Translations under genes and position numbers: made by a program
The notes under the pieces: generated by a model
What the model was told of the DNA's origin: nothing
Databases searched by the model: none
Seen by the model: only the letters and a program-made list of their open reading frames with translations
Shown here: positions 1 through 8,690 of the stretch, in pieces
How the letters are laid out: every line of letters begins with the position of its first letter
Numbering within the stretch: the first letter of the stretch is position 1
Assembly: GCA_031414695.1 (NCBI GenBank)
Contig: JANNWG010000035.1
Location: 62,001-126,000 of the forward strand
Source of the DNA: UKL13-2 sp031414695
GTDB taxonomy: Bacteria > Pseudomonadota > Gammaproteobacteria > Burkholderiales > Usitatibacteraceae
Length of the DNA stretch: 64,000 bases
Direction: 5' to 3'

Positions 1-2012
1 GAGCTACCCGCGGTGCACGTAGCGACAAACGTTGGCGGTGTTGTGGTGGTACTGCAAGTAAAGCCAGTGGCAGGGCAGGATGCAACAGGTGCAGTCAACT
101 CTGTCAAATTATTGCGCGCGTTAATTTGCGTGGTGCTACGGCGCACTTGGTTGCGTGTACGCGTAGTTTGTGCGGTACTTTCGCGTACTTGCGTACGTGT
201 TTCAAAATTTTGCAGCCGGCTACGGGTTTTGCCTGAGGTTGTTTGACGTAGCTGAAAAATCGTGCGATCAACGCGCGTCACACCAAGCTGCTGCTGTATT
301 ACGGACTCCGTCACAATTTGCGTGTTGGCGAGATTTTGTGTGGTGTTGGCAAGTCTAACGGTCACCGTTTGTTGGCGCTGAATTGTGCTCCGATTAAAGC
401 TTGATGCGACGCCGCGGGTGAAGTTGGTGCGGGTCTCTGTAAATTGCTGGGTGACCGCAGGGTTTTGTGTGGTGGTGGCGCGATTTTGGATGGTCGTTTG
501 CAAATTTTGCTGGGTGCTGCGACGTTCCTGAAAAGTACTTTTTAGCTGCGTTGTGTCAGTTTGGGTGGTTTGTTGTGTAAACGTTGTGAATTGCTCTGTG
601 GCGCGGCGTTGTTGTCTGGTCTCTTTGCTGACCTGAGATCGTGTCCAAAGGAAAAAAGGGCTCGCACAGGGTTCATTGCGGAAATCATTGGTTTTATCGG
701 TAATCACATCAGTTCTATTACCACCGCTGTCCCAAATAGGGCGCGGCGCGCAATTGGTGCCGCCTTTTTCGCATGGCAAGTAAACGATCGGGCTAGACGC
801 GCTGACGGAGTTAGCCAGCAAGCCATCCTGCTGCCCAACTTGGCTGACGCCGTCCAGCGCAATGGCGCCTGATCCTGGATTCGTCTCTGCGCTGGTATTC
901 CAATAACCGTCCGTGGTCATAATCGTAAAATTTTGCTGGCACGAATATTGGACGGGATCGCCAGTCATTTGGGTGTTGATAAAATCTTGCTTGCCCGCGT
1001 AATGACGACCGACACGCGCAAGCGCTTCTCGCGTTGGCGAGCTGGCAAATGGCCGTTGAGCAAAAAGTTTGGTGTACCAATTGGTACGTTGCGTCGCGCC
1101 AAAGTCACCAATTGCTAAATATTTGGCAGAGTCTATTGTTTCAGGCGAAGGTACGCCACCTGAAGACACCACTTGCGGTAGGGTGGTGATAAATCCCACC
1201 CGATAGGCATCCGATAGCGGGGTAAAGGCCAAGCTGACAGCGCTCTTAGTTAGGTTAAGTCGGGTACGATAGTAGGTGTACCAAATTGCAAATCTCAGTT
1301 GCACCGTGGCTGACTCGCTGGACACATTTACTTTCGTCCAAGTGCCACCGCCAGTGGCGCTTTTGGTGCCGCCCGTAGCGCGCGCAATATCATCAATATC
1401 AGTACAAGGCGCCGCGGCAAAGTTAAGTTTGCCGCTCGCCGGAAGCTGAGCACCAGAATAAATATAGTAGTAACCAGGACCGACAGGATCTGAGGGCGCT
1501 AAATTCGTATCAAGCGTTGATCTTGCAGGGGTAGTGGAATCTGATACATAAGCTTGAAAGCTAGTTGCTAAATTGGTGTTACCAAATGACGAATCATAGC
1601 CATCATAGGGTGCAACCGTAAAACTTGGTACCGCAAGGGATGTGCCGCTGGCATCTTTTGGTAATGGATAGCTACCATTGGGATTGAAATAGATCGCATT
1701 ACATTGGTAGGACTTGTAGCCAACATAAGTGGTACCGGTTGTCACGCCGAATGACGGACCTTGTACGAGATCTGGCATATGCGTAAAGGCCAGTGTACGC
1801 GACGTATCCATTAACAGCATGATATTGGGCTTCACTTGCCCTGACGCACCACCCGCTAGCGGCGCACGCGCGATATCGGTCAATGCTGCCGTCGATGTCG
1901 TTGGTAGTAGCGCAGTTAGCGACGCAACGACCGTCAAACTGAGCCCAAGCAACGCTTTGTGCATTGTTTGTTGAGCTTGAGTGGTCGTAAATTTAAGTTT
2001 TGTGGTGTTCAT
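1..2012 (-). CDS. pilY1: PilY1-like type IV pilus tip/adhesion protein (3' end outside window)
   Basis: The minus strand is open from an ATG at 2012 to the window edge, about 670 codons without a stop. An AGGA ribosome site precedes the ATG. The N terminus has a basic stretch and a hydrophobic export signal ending near STAALTD. A PilY1-type N-terminal region follows, with KPNIMLLMDTS resembling a von Willebrand A strand and a degenerate metal site. PilY1 proteins sit at the pilus tip, affect pilus extension and adhesion, and usually exceed 1000 residues; the C-terminal beta-propeller would lie outside. Residues about 460-636 are strongly Thr/Gln/Arg/Asn-rich and look like an inserted repetitive stalk. 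It is the last gene seen in the pilE-fimT-pilV-pilW-pilX-pilY1 operon, 47 bases after pilX. The family call rests mainly on gene order and the N-terminal region. Confidence 0.85.
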   Translation of the reverse strand, partial: MNTTKLKFTTTQAQQTMHKALLGLSLTVVASLTALLPTTSTAALTDIARAPLAGGASGQVKPNIMLLMDTSRTLAFTHMPDLVQGPSFGVTTGTTYVGYKSYQCNAIYFNPNGSYPLPKDASGTSLAVPSFTVAPYDGYDSSFGNTNLATSFQAYVSDSTTPARSTLDTNLAPSDPVGPGYYYIYSGAQLPASGKLNFAAAPCTDIDDIARATGGTKSATGGGTWTKVNVSSESATVQLRFAIWYTYYRTRLNLTKSAVSLAFTPLSDAYRVGFITTLPQVVSSGGVPSPETIDSAKYLAIGDFGATQRTNWYTKLFAQRPFASSPTREALARVGRHYAGKQDFINTQMTGDPVQYSCQQNFTIMTTDGYWNTSAETNPGSGAIALDGVSQVGQQDGLLANSVSASSPIVYLPCEKGGTNCAPRPIWDSGGNRTDVITDKTNDFRNEPCASPFFLWTRSQVSKETRQQRRATEQFTTFTQQTTQTDTTQLKSTFQERRSTQQNLQTTIQNRATTTQNPAVTQQFTETRTNFTRGVASSFNRSTIQRQQTVTVRLANTTQNLANTQIVTESVIQQQLGVTRVDRTIFQLRQTTSGKTRSRLQNFETRTQVRESTAQTTRTRNQVRRSTTQINARNNLTELTAPVASCPATGFTCSTTTTPPTFVATCTAGS

Positions 2013-2059
2013 TTCATTGTTCCTAATTGCGTTTATACGCAGTAGTGTTAGTGCTAGTA

Positions 2060-2659
2060 CTAGTACATGATGACTTGAACAAAGCTGAGCGTATTGCGCG
2101 GCCCAGTGGTTCTGGAGGTCAAGCGGAAATAAGGTTGTACGTTATTGGATAAAGGTGTTGTGTTCGCATCTAGCCCGATTTTGGTCGAGTTACCGCCCTC
2201 CACAGTGAGGGTGACGCATTGCTGCCCGCCAGCAGTCACTGCGGTATTTGCCACATTGCAAAGTCGGTGAATCACGTAGCGCACTGAATTGCCTGCACCA
2301 TCGCTTATTTCGTTAGATGCGGCTGAGTCTGACCAATCAAAGGTTGCTGGATTAAACGTGGGCGCCCAGCTGGAGTAATAGCCATCTGTCGCGCTATCGT
2401 TGACGAGTGAGTTGGCATTGGCCGGATTTACCAGCCAAGCGCGTGCGGTCTCAATGGCTAAGTCGCCAGCTGAGGTGGCGTTTTCTTTGAACGCCAAATT
2501 ACCGACGATTCCCATGCCGCCGCTGACTTGCCGCAGGATAGCAATGCCCGCAAGCGTCATCACTACCAATACAACAAGCGCGATGAACAACACTAGACCT
2601 TGTTGCTTTTGCAGATTTTGCTGAGGCTTAAACGTAGCCGCGGATAATTTTGGATACAT
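2060..2659 (-). CDS. pilX: Type IV pilus minor component PilX
   Basis: The protein of about 199 residues begins MYPKL and has the PilX leader-plus-helix (QQGLVLFIALVVLVVM, then TLAGIAILRQV, then NLAFKENATSAGD). Like other PilX proteins it has no Glu at position 5 of the mature helix. I chose the ATG at 2659 because it overlaps the pilW stop (TAATG), which suggests translational coupling; a longer in-frame start at 2731 would lie deep inside pilW. PilX is part of the minor-pilin complex that primes pilus assembly with PilY1 in the inner membrane. Confidence 0.9.
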   Translation of the reverse strand: MYPKLSAATFKPQQNLQKQQGLVLFIALVVLVVMTLAGIAILRQVSGGMGIVGNLAFKENATSAGDLAIETARAWLVNPANANSLVNDSATDGYYSSWAPTFNPATFDWSDSAASNEISDGAGNSVRYVIHRLCNVANTAVTAGGQQCVTLTVEGGNSTKIGLDANTTPLSNNVQPYFRLTSRTTGPRNTLSFVQVIMY

Positions 2660-3888
2660 TAAGATGCGCCCCAGATCATGTTTCTTAACGGAATAACTTT
2701 TTCGTAAACGCGGTACCGGTAATTGCGCCAATTATCAAAAGCGTTAGCGGGATTTGTTGCCTCTAAGCTACCGTCAAGATTAAACATCGTAAAAGCTCCC
2801 GCCTGCCATGAAGGTGCGGCGGTAGTGACTTGCTCACGCTCATAGGCGCGGCTGCGCGCTAGCAGGCCAACCCTAATGGCGCGTACTTGTGTCCAGTCAG
2901 TTGGAGTGGCTACTACCCATTCATTAGGCGTTGCAGGCGAGCCAGAGCCATCAGTTATTAAGCCGTTATTGTCGGAATCAACGCCGTATTGCGCTTGGAT
3001 GTTAACAATGCCTTCGGCGACTTCGACCGCATTACCAGCAACAAGAGTGTCTGTGGAGGTCAATACACTGCCACCTGTAATCTGCCATTGCGTGCGGCGC
3101 GGGCTATTGCCAAGATTAAATAGCGTCCCACCTGTATAAGTTGCCCCAGTGCCAGCGGCTATATTAAAGACAGCGGCAGTGCTAGCGCCAGTGTAGAAGC
3201 TTGTGTATGAGCCAGTACTATGCTGAAACGTAAGCCCATCTGCTGCTGTATTGGTTGTCACTTGGACGAGATCGCAATTGGCAGAGCCTGCAGTGGCTGT
3301 GGCGTTGCCCGCAACAATAACAGCGTCACCGGTTTGAAACCCGTTTCTTGTTTGCGTTTTTTTGGTGAAGTCAGTTGAGGCGGTAAACGTCTGTGATCCA
3401 GTGAGAAAACTGGAATTACCATAAAAAGAAATGATCCTATCAGGTGCGCCTGAAGCGCCCTGAATGATTTCGATCGGATATAAGCGCACTGCTGGGGTAA
3501 CTGCTGTGCCTGAATAGCTAGCCGCTACAGAACAGCCCATGACATTTGCGGGCGCAAGGCCAAACCCCATGCCTGATGAACGTACATCGCGTTCAAGATT
3601 AAAAAGTGCTATTGCGCCGGCAATTTGCGCGTCGCTTCCAGAAGATGTGGTGCGTTTGCGCGTTTCAGATGACACCAACATTTGAAAGATAGTGACAAGT
3701 GCAATCAAGCCAATCGCCACGCCGATAAGCATTTCAAGCATGCTAAAACCCGCCTGCTTGGAGTGTTTACTATTTGCAGGCTGTGGGCTGTGGAATGCGT
3801 ATGGCATAAGCGCAATCATGTTTTCTGGCTGTGCTTGGCCCTGTGCAAGCGTATCAATGGAGAGATATTTTTTCAAGATCGTGCTCAA
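2659..3888 (-). CDS. pilW: Type IV pilus minor pilin PilW
   Basis: The 409-residue protein has a class III signal, KQAGFSMLEMLIGVAIGLIA, with cleavage expected between Gly and Phe and Glu at +5. A large C-terminal domain typical of PilW follows. PilW works with PilX, PilV and FimT to prime pilus assembly. The start is uncertain: a TTG at 3888 overlaps the pilV stop, while in-frame ATGs at 3819 and 3807 would give a shorter leader. The stop overlaps the pilX ATG, so pilV, pilW and pilX look translationally coupled. Confidence 0.88.
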   Translation of the reverse strand: MSTILKKYLSIDTLAQGQAQPENMIALMPYAFHSPQPANSKHSKQAGFSMLEMLIGVAIGLIALVTIFQMLVSSETRKRTTSSGSDAQIAGAIALFNLERDVRSSGMGFGLAPANVMGCSVAASYSGTAVTPAVRLYPIEIIQGASGAPDRIISFYGNSSFLTGSQTFTASTDFTKKTQTRNGFQTGDAVIVAGNATATAGSANCDLVQVTTNTAADGLTFQHSTGSYTSFYTGASTAAVFNIAAGTGATYTGGTLFNLGNSPRRTQWQITGGSVLTSTDTLVAGNAVEVAEGIVNIQAQYGVDSDNNGLITDGSGSPATPNEWVVATPTDWTQVRAIRVGLLARSRAYEREQVTTAAPSWQAGAFTMFNLDGSLEATNPANAFDNWRNYRYRVYEKVIPLRNMIWGAS

Positions 3889-4394
3889 TTAACGTAGCCG
3901 ATAGCGATATGCTTGCGCGGCGCTCTGTCTTGTGGCGCCTGCCAGCAAACGATAACGCTGACTTTATTTAGTCCCGTTGTTGTGGTGTCAATCGTAATTT
4001 GTTGGCCGCTGGCAGTAGCACCGGGCAGGCCGCCGTTAGCGCCTGTTGCAATAACGCGGTTTGACCAAGAGCCAACCAGCGGATGCGTCCCCGCCGCACC
4101 GCTAAAATTACAATCAGTACCACTTGGGTTGTGCACAAATGCTGCCAGCGACGCTTTGGTAACGAGCCCATTGGGGTCAAGCACACTGGTTGAGCGCGCA
4201 ACATTAACCCAAATGCTGCCAAGGATTTCGTTAGCAAACTTGGCAGCTTCAGAACGATATTGTGCGTCGGACTGTGCAGAGACAGCTGCCCCAGACATCG
4301 CTACTAGCCCCAATAGGCCAAGCGAAAAAATCAGTACCGCAATGAGGGCTTCAAGCAAAAAGAAGCCACTAGCGGATTTTTTTGTCATCGTCAT
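3885..4394 (-). CDS. pilV: Type IV pilus minor pilin PilV
   Basis: The protein is about 169 residues and has the prepilin motif SASGFFLLEALIAVLIFSLG, with Glu at +5 of the mature helix. The FSLGLLGLVAMSGAA core is typical of PilV. I chose the ATG at 4394 because AGGCG stands 7 bases before it; an upstream in-frame ATG at 4409 overlaps the fimT stop, and the longest reading (4448) would run inside fimT. It is an inner-membrane minor pilin in the pilE-pilY1 operon and overlaps the start of pilW. Confidence 0.88.
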   Translation of the reverse strand: MTMTKKSASGFFLLEALIAVLIFSLGLLGLVAMSGAAVSAQSDAQYRSEAAKFANEILGSIWVNVARSTSVLDPNGLVTKASLAAFVHNPSGTDCNFSGAAGTHPLVGSWSNRVIATGANGGLPGATASGQQITIDTTTTGLNKVSVIVCWQAPQDRAPRKHIAIGYVN

Positions 4395-4402
4395 ATTGGC
4401 GC

Positions 4403-4984
4403 CTAACATGCACGTGAATCGGTTGAAACAGTTACCAGAGGGTCGCATAGCCTTGAATTACCACCAACGCTAACGCGCACATTCATACAACGAATGTCAC
4501 CGGTGGGTTGGCAGGCTAAGCCAGTACCGCTCGTGAATTGAAAAAGCGCTGAAGCCGTTAAGGTGGTCGATCCTAGGCTAGTAAACGTAATTAATGGTGA
4601 TGCGCTGGCAACAGCAACATTAGCAGCAGAGCCTTCCTTCACGCTCTTGCCATCAACGAAATCAAAAACGCCGGCCGTTGCGGTACTGCTACGTACGATC
4701 CAACTTTGCCCAGCAGCATCGCCAGCAGTGACGTCTTTTGATGCGGCTGTGGCTGGGTTAGATGTGCCAAGTACAACAAAGTCAGCGTTGGCGTTGCGCC
4801 GTACCGCCTCTGCACGTGCCATTTGTAAACCAGTGCTAAAGCTTTCGGCAGTCGATAAAACGCGAGCATTTTGCATCATCGCGGTGAATGCCGGAAACGC
4901 CAATGCTAGCAGCGTGGACAAGATGACCAAGCCAATCATTAGCTCCACCAGCGTAAAGCCGCTGATGGATTTGAACCTTAACAA
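4403..4984 (-). CDS. fimT: FimT/GspH-like minor pilin
   Basis: The mature helix is GFTLVELMIGLVILSTLLAL, preceded by a short basic leader (LLRFKSIS). The C-terminal half is a FimT/GspH-type globular domain with a Cys pair near the end (LCDPLVTVSTDSRAC). I place the start at a TTG at 4984, preceded by GGAGC, because this gives a normal short leader and a slight overlap with the pilE stop; an in-frame ATG at 5026 would extend the leader and overlap pilE by 49 bases. The position between pilE and pilV supports FimT rather than the T2SS GspH, which is found separately at 7758. Confidence 0.82.
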   Translation of the reverse strand: MLRFKSISGFTLVELMIGLVILSTLLALAFPAFTAMMQNARVLSTAESFSTGLQMARAEAVRRNANADFVVLGTSNPATAASKDVTAGDAAGQSWIVRSSTATAGVFDFVDGKSVKEGSAANVAVASASPLITFTSLGSTTLTASALFQFTSGTGLACQPTGDIRCMNVRVSVGGNSRLCDPLVTVSTDSRAC

Positions 4985-5427
4985 GAGCCTGCTCCAGTTG
5001 CGCCGCCTGGACCCAGTACCCAGCAAGTGGCGTTGCTGTTCCAGCCTGATACGCTGGTGATGGTGGTGGCACGAACATTGGCCTGATTGATGGTGTATGA
5101 AAAGCCGCCCATGTTTGCACTCGTTATGCCGGTGGCGGTAACAACATAAGTAGTGGCCGCCAAATCAGAGCAAGCAAAGGTAAAACTTTTCGAAGCAGCA
5201 GGCAATGAGGCTACCCCCGTTCCGCCGCACGCACCAACATAAGTACGATTGTCTTGGAAGTACTGTTCCATTTTGACGCGCATCTCCGATAAAGCGCCAA
5301 CAGATTCCGTGATTTTTGCGCGTTTTACATAGTTACCGTAGGCGGGAATGGCAATAGCCATCAAGATACCAATGATGGCAACGACGATCATAATTTCTAT
5401 TAGCGTAAAACCTTTGTGCTTAGTCAT
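4978..5427 (-). CDS. pilE: Type IV pilin, PilE/PilA family
   Basis: The 149-residue prepilin starts MTKHKG, then the mature N terminus FTLIEIMIVVAIIGILMAIA with Glu5, the canonical type IVa pilin helix. The tail has two Cys residues (ATCWVLG and GSC) that would close the D-loop. The ATG at 5427 is chosen because AAAGGAACC stands just before it; the longer in-frame reading to 5550 adds an unrelated leader. It is first in the minus-strand operon, so it could be a minor PilE rather than the main fibre subunit; the sequence does not separate these. Confidence 0.9.
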   Translation of the reverse strand: MTKHKGFTLIEIMIVVAIIGILMAIAIPAYGNYVKRAKITESVGALSEMRVKMEQYFQDNRTYVGACGGTGVASLPAASKSFTFACSDLAATTYVVTATGITSANMGGFSYTINQANVRATTITSVSGWNSNATCWVLGPGGATGAGSC

Positions 5428-5628
5428 AGCGGTTCCTTTGAGATTTAGTGATGTTAACCAATGCAAATTGGCCGATAGATTACTTCCGATAACTGGTAAA
5501 TAGCGAGAAACAGACGGTTTAGATATGTAAATGCTTGTGAATTTTTGCACACTCTACACAATCTTGTTTAGTGATGAAACTAGTGTTGAAGTAGCTGACT
5601 CGCTATTAAATTCAGCATCTCACTAGGG

Positions 5629-5657
5629 TAGAAAAAGGATGCGCTAGCTGCTAAAAT
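5629..5657 (+). promoter_or_regulatory. Sigma-70-type promoter for tRNA-Thr(CGT)
   Basis: TAGAAA at 5629-5634 and TAAAAT at 5652-5657 are separated by 17 bases, and the tRNA begins 8 bases further on. The match to the -10 consensus is good and to the -35 partial. Confidence 0.5.
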
Positions 5658-5665
5658 AGTAATAC

Positions 5666-5741
5666 GCCCGGATAGCTCAGTTGGTAGAGCAGCGCATTCG
5701 TAATGCGAAGGTCGGAGGTTCGACTCCTCTTTCGGGCACCA
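5666..5741 (+). tRNA. tRNA-Thr (anticodon CGT)
   Basis: This 76-base cloverleaf includes an encoded CCA. The acceptor arm pairs GCCCGGA with TTCGGGC, the anticodon loop is TTCGTAA (anticodon CGT) and the T arm contains GGTTCGACTCC. Its 3' 45 bases reappear with four changes at 7619, on the far side of the Fic gene, so this tRNA has served as an integration site. Confidence 0.97.
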
Positions 5742-5886
5742 ATAAAATTAAGGACTTGCAATGAGCACTCCTTTTTATTGCAGTGGCCTTGTTATAGCCT
5801 TGCTTTAGCCACCATATAGCCAATCGACGTCGATTGAGTTGTCGGATTGGGGATTTTTGAAGCTTCGGGCGCAGTAAATGGGCGAA

Positions 5887-6057
5887 TTACCCAGCCAGCG
5901 TCTTTTGACTACCTGAATCTACCTTTGCCTTCCATTCTTCCATGGGGAAGAATCGCTCGGCCTGAATGTGATCTGGCGTGAAAGAGCCTAACTGACAGAT
6001 TACTGTTGTGAAATTTGAGGAAACGACAAAATGAGTCGAATAAATTTGATAATCGAC
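5887..6057 (-). pseudogene. Possible 3' remnant of an unidentified gene
   Basis: The minus strand reads as 56 open codons with a protein-like composition (CQLGSFTPDHIQAERFFPME, then EWKAKVDSGSQKTLAG) ending in TAA. There is no sensible start codon. It lies between tRNA-Thr(CGT) and the Fic gene, inside the small island, and could be the tail of a gene deleted when the island decayed. I do not recognise the family, and chance is possible. Confidence 0.25.
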
Positions 6058-6132
6058 TCATTCTGTGAGGTTTTTATTGAAATCAGTGTGTGAGTCGATT
6101 AAACTGATTAAATAGATCAAATTTTGAGTCGA
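6030..6132 (+). promoter_or_regulatory. Four TGAGTCGA sites upstream of the Fic gene (candidate autoregulatory operator)
   Basis: TGAGTCGA occurs at 6032-6039, 6091-6098 and 6125-6132, and in inverted orientation (TCGACTCA) at 6053-6060. The first two form a palindrome with perfect 10-base arms (6030-6039 and 6053-6062). The last site ends just before the Fic ATG at 6136. The Fic protein ends in a winged-helix-like domain, so self-repression is plausible, but that is inference. Confidence 0.6.
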
Positions 6133-6135
6133 ATA

Positions 6136-7329
6136 ATGGTCATAAAGGAAAGTTGTTGGGTTTGGCAAAGCGCGGGCTGGCCGCCGATAAAGGTAGACGT
6201 TCTGGCAATAAGCGCCACGCTTGGCCACACAAGAGGCGAGCTGGGCAAGCTGATCGGAAAGATTGAGGCTGTAGGTCAGACCGATATGGCGCTTAGTGCG
6301 CGCGACATTTGGACGCAAGATGCGCTAGCAACTGCAGCCATTGAAGGAGAAGCACTCAATTTAGATGCGGTGCGGTCTTCAGTCGCGAAGCGCCTTGGTG
6401 TTGCATCGGAATATAAGTCGGCTGTTCCTCGTGACATCGAAGGCCTCCTCGATGTTATGGAGGATGCTGCAACTAACTGGGATACCGACTTAACAGAAGA
6501 GCGCTTGTTCGCATGGCACCATGAACTTTTTCCACTGGCACGGATTTCATTGCGAAGAATTACGCCAGGCCAATATCGAGTTGACCCCGAGCCTATGCGA
6601 ATTGTGAGTGGTCCATTGCAGCGAGAAAAAATCCACTACGAAGCGCCGCCATCCGTATTAGTCCCGCCAAATATGCGCGAATTCCTAGCGTGGTTCAACG
6701 AAACGCGTGACGACGGCAACACGGACGGCTTGGTCCGCGCTGCTATTGCGCACTTGTGGTTTGAATCCATCCATCCTTTCGAAGATGGAAACGGCCGGCT
6801 TGGCCGAGCGATCTTGGATATGGCAATTGCACAAAGTATGAAGGGCAATTTTCGGATGCATGGTTTGTCGGTAGAACTGCGCGACCAACAGCAACAGTAC
6901 TACAACACGCTAAACCGTGTTCAACGCTGCGAGGCAGATCCGACTTCGTGGACTAACTGGTTAGTAGAGTCGTTACGCCTCGCTTGTCAGTCATCTTCAA
7001 GAATTGTCGACGAGGCGCTTGATCGAGCAAGGTTCTGGTCTCGTCACCGAGATGTTGACCTAAATGCGCGACAACGCAAGGTGCTAAATAAAATGCTTGA
7101 GGCCGGACCAGGTGGATTCGAAGGCGGCATGACGCCAAAAAAATTGCAGTCAATCGCAAAAGTAGCGGGCGCTACTGCAACCCGCGACCTTGTGGATCTC
7201 GTCGAAAAGGGACTAATTGCGCGGCGAGCGGCGGGCCGTTCCACCCGCTACGAATTGGCGCTTGAGGGCTGGGAATGGAAACCCATCTCACCCAGTTCAA
7301 ATAACGCCACAAAAACGGACAGAGCCTGA
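6136..7329 (+). CDS. Fic-family AMP-transferase with N-terminal DUF4172-like and C-terminal winged-helix regions
   Basis: The protein is about 397 residues. Near residue 60 TAAIEGEALN fits the class II Fic inhibitory motif (T-x-x-x-E-G), and near residue 215 is a complete catalytic loop, HPFEDGNGRLGR. Fic enzymes with this loop transfer AMP or another phosphate-containing group to hydroxyl side chains of target proteins, and the Glu motif holds them inactive. The last 80 residues (RQRKVLNKMLEAG to LIARRAAGRSTRYEL) look like a winged helix. I chose the ATG at 6136; a TTG at 6124 is in frame. It is alone in a small island between tRNA-Thr(CGT) and a decayed copy of that tRNA's 3' end. Targets cannot be told from sequence. 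Confidence 0.88.
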   Translation: MVIKESCWVWQSAGWPPIKVDVLAISATLGHTRGELGKLIGKIEAVGQTDMALSARDIWTQDALATAAIEGEALNLDAVRSSVAKRLGVASEYKSAVPRDIEGLLDVMEDAATNWDTDLTEERLFAWHHELFPLARISLRRITPGQYRVDPEPMRIVSGPLQREKIHYEAPPSVLVPPNMREFLAWFNETRDDGNTDGLVRAAIAHLWFESIHPFEDGNGRLGRAILDMAIAQSMKGNFRMHGLSVELRDQQQQYYNTLNRVQRCEADPTSWTNWLVESLRLACQSSSRIVDEALDRARFWSRHRDVDLNARQRKVLNKMLEAGPGGFEGGMTPKKLQSIAKVAGATATRDLVDLVEKGLIARRAAGRSTRYELALEGWEWKPISPSSNNATKTDRA

Positions 7330-7618
7330 CATAGTTCAGCTTGCAACAATATTGATCCGCAACATTCGCGCGGAGTTGATTAGCTATTCATAAACAACAC
7401 GGTTTGCGCCCACGTAAATCACGTGCTGTGAAGTTGCTGCTAGTTTGGGAAAGTTGAGTTTGTTGCAATACTGGACTTAAAGACGACGGCACCCAAAAAA
7501 GAGTCGCAGCATTTAAAATTTTTTTTCGTAATGTCTTCGGTGGCTTGACATTTAGAGCGATTGCTAGAGCCCGATTTGCGACGATTTTTGGAGTGTTACA
7601 TCTACACCAAGGAATACC
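7330..7618. other. Non-coding stretch downstream of the Fic gene
   Basis: I see no gene, clear terminator or repeat here, apart from AT-rich tracts. It fills the island between the Fic gene and the decayed tRNA copy. Confidence 0.4.
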
Positions 7619-7663
7619 TTCGTAATGCGAAGCTTGGAGGTTCGACCCCTCTTTCGGGCATCA
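7619..7663 (+). repeat. Decayed duplicate of the tRNA-Thr(CGT) 3' end (attR-like)
   Basis: Forty-one of 45 bases match 5697-5741, from the anticodon loop through the CCA-equivalent end, in the same orientation. Such a copy is the usual trace of integration into the 3' end of a tRNA gene. The four differences mean it is old or that the integrant brought a variant. No integrase gene remains between the copies. Confidence 0.8.
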
Positions 7664-7757
7664 TCTGATTAAGTTGCTATTCAAGTAATGGGCATTGCGA
7701 TAATCGCATTGTCCGTTTTGTTTTTCACCTGCTGGCGTAGCTCACATACAATGCCGC

Positions 7758-8150
7758 ATGTCTCAAAAAATATCCAATTGTGGTTTTACCTTGCTTGAAC
7801 TGCTCGTCGTCTTGGCGTTGATCGCAGCAGTGGCAGGCTTAGCGCTGCCTAATTTCGGTCGGATGATTGATAGTTTCACCATGAATACAAATTGGCGCGG
7901 GATTGAGGCAGAGTTGGGGGATTTGCCCTATCGTGCGTTCTCGCAGGGGCGCTCAGTGAGGCTAAGTGCGATGAATGCGCGGACACATTTGCCGAGTCTG
8001 CCAGAGGGCTGGCAGCTCACGATTGCCGCACCGATTGTCTATCGCGAAAATGGCTGGTGCGAAGGGGGAGCGCTGATATTCACCGCAGCCGACGGCACTA
8101 AGCGTCAGTACACATTAAAAGCACCAAAGTGCGAGGCCGTTTATCCATGA
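7758..8150 (+). CDS. gspH: T2SS minor pseudopilin GspH
   Basis: The 130-residue prepilin-like protein has the leader MSQKISNC before GFTLLELLVVLALIAAVAGL, with Glu at +5, then a short GspH-type beta domain. GspH is a minor pseudopilin that sits above the GspG fibre below the tip complex. Its TGA overlaps the gspI ATG (ATGA). Only gspI follows, and the other T2SS genes lie more than 24 kb away in the present arrangement. Confidence 0.85.
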   Translation: MSQKISNCGFTLLELLVVLALIAAVAGLALPNFGRMIDSFTMNTNWRGIEAELGDLPYRAFSQGRSVRLSAMNARTHLPSLPEGWQLTIAAPIVYRENGWCEGGALIFTAADGTKRQYTLKAPKCEAVYP

Positions 8151-8635
8151 GTACATACGGGCAAAAATGCTTGAAAACACCCGTCGTTATTAGGGTTTCT
8201 GGTTTTACGCTGCTTGAGGCAATAGTTGCGCTGGTTATATTAACTACAGCAGGTTTTGCGCTATTTTCGTGGATTAATGCGAGTTTTGATGCGCTAAATC
8301 GTATTGAAACCAATAACGCACGCGCCGCAGCTGAGATCAACGCGCTCGAGTATCTAAAAACGGTGAACCCATATGATCGCCCTGAGGGTGAGGAGGTGCT
8401 GGGCGATGTGGCGATGCGCTGGCGGGCTCGTGCGGTGACTGACATTAAGCCCAATATTACGGATGCACAGACGCCAGGAGTATTTGTGGTGGCACTTTAT
8501 GATGTGGAAGTAACCTTAGAATCGCAACCCAAATTGCCACGCTACACCTTTAAGGTTAGGCAAATGGGCTATAACCGAACGGTGGCGGATGACGATGTTT
8601 TTGGTGAGCGTATTGGTGCGCCCGCAAAAAAATAA
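8147..8635 (+). CDS. gspI: T2SS minor pseudopilin GspI
   Basis: The 162-residue protein starts MSTYGQ at an ATG overlapping the gspH stop. The prepilin motif SGFTLLEAIVALVILTTAGF is followed by the GspI pattern of a hydrophobic helix and a small domain ending in RQMGYNR. GspI nucleates the GspI-J-K tip complex. An in-frame ATG at 8129 exists, but the coupled start at 8147 is more likely. Confidence 0.87.
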   Translation: MSTYGQKCLKTPVVIRVSGFTLLEAIVALVILTTAGFALFSWINASFDALNRIETNNARAAAEINALEYLKTVNPYDRPEGEEVLGDVAMRWRARAVTDIKPNITDAQTPGVFVVALYDVEVTLESQPKLPRYTFKVRQMGYNRTVADDDVFGERIGAPAKK

Positions 8636-8690
8636 CAATTCTCACCACGCGGGCGTGGAACCAAGCTAAAATGCGACTCGCAAAAAAAAT

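Noticed and set aside
3913..4473. A 186-codon plus-strand frame opposite pilV
   Set aside because: It lies wholly over pilV, which has clear prepilin features; its product has no recognisable character.
5440..5480. A sigma-54 promoter for pilE (GG and GC elements in TCGGCCAATTTGCAT on the minus strand)
   Set aside because: The spacing between GG and GC is two bases too short for a sigma-54 site.
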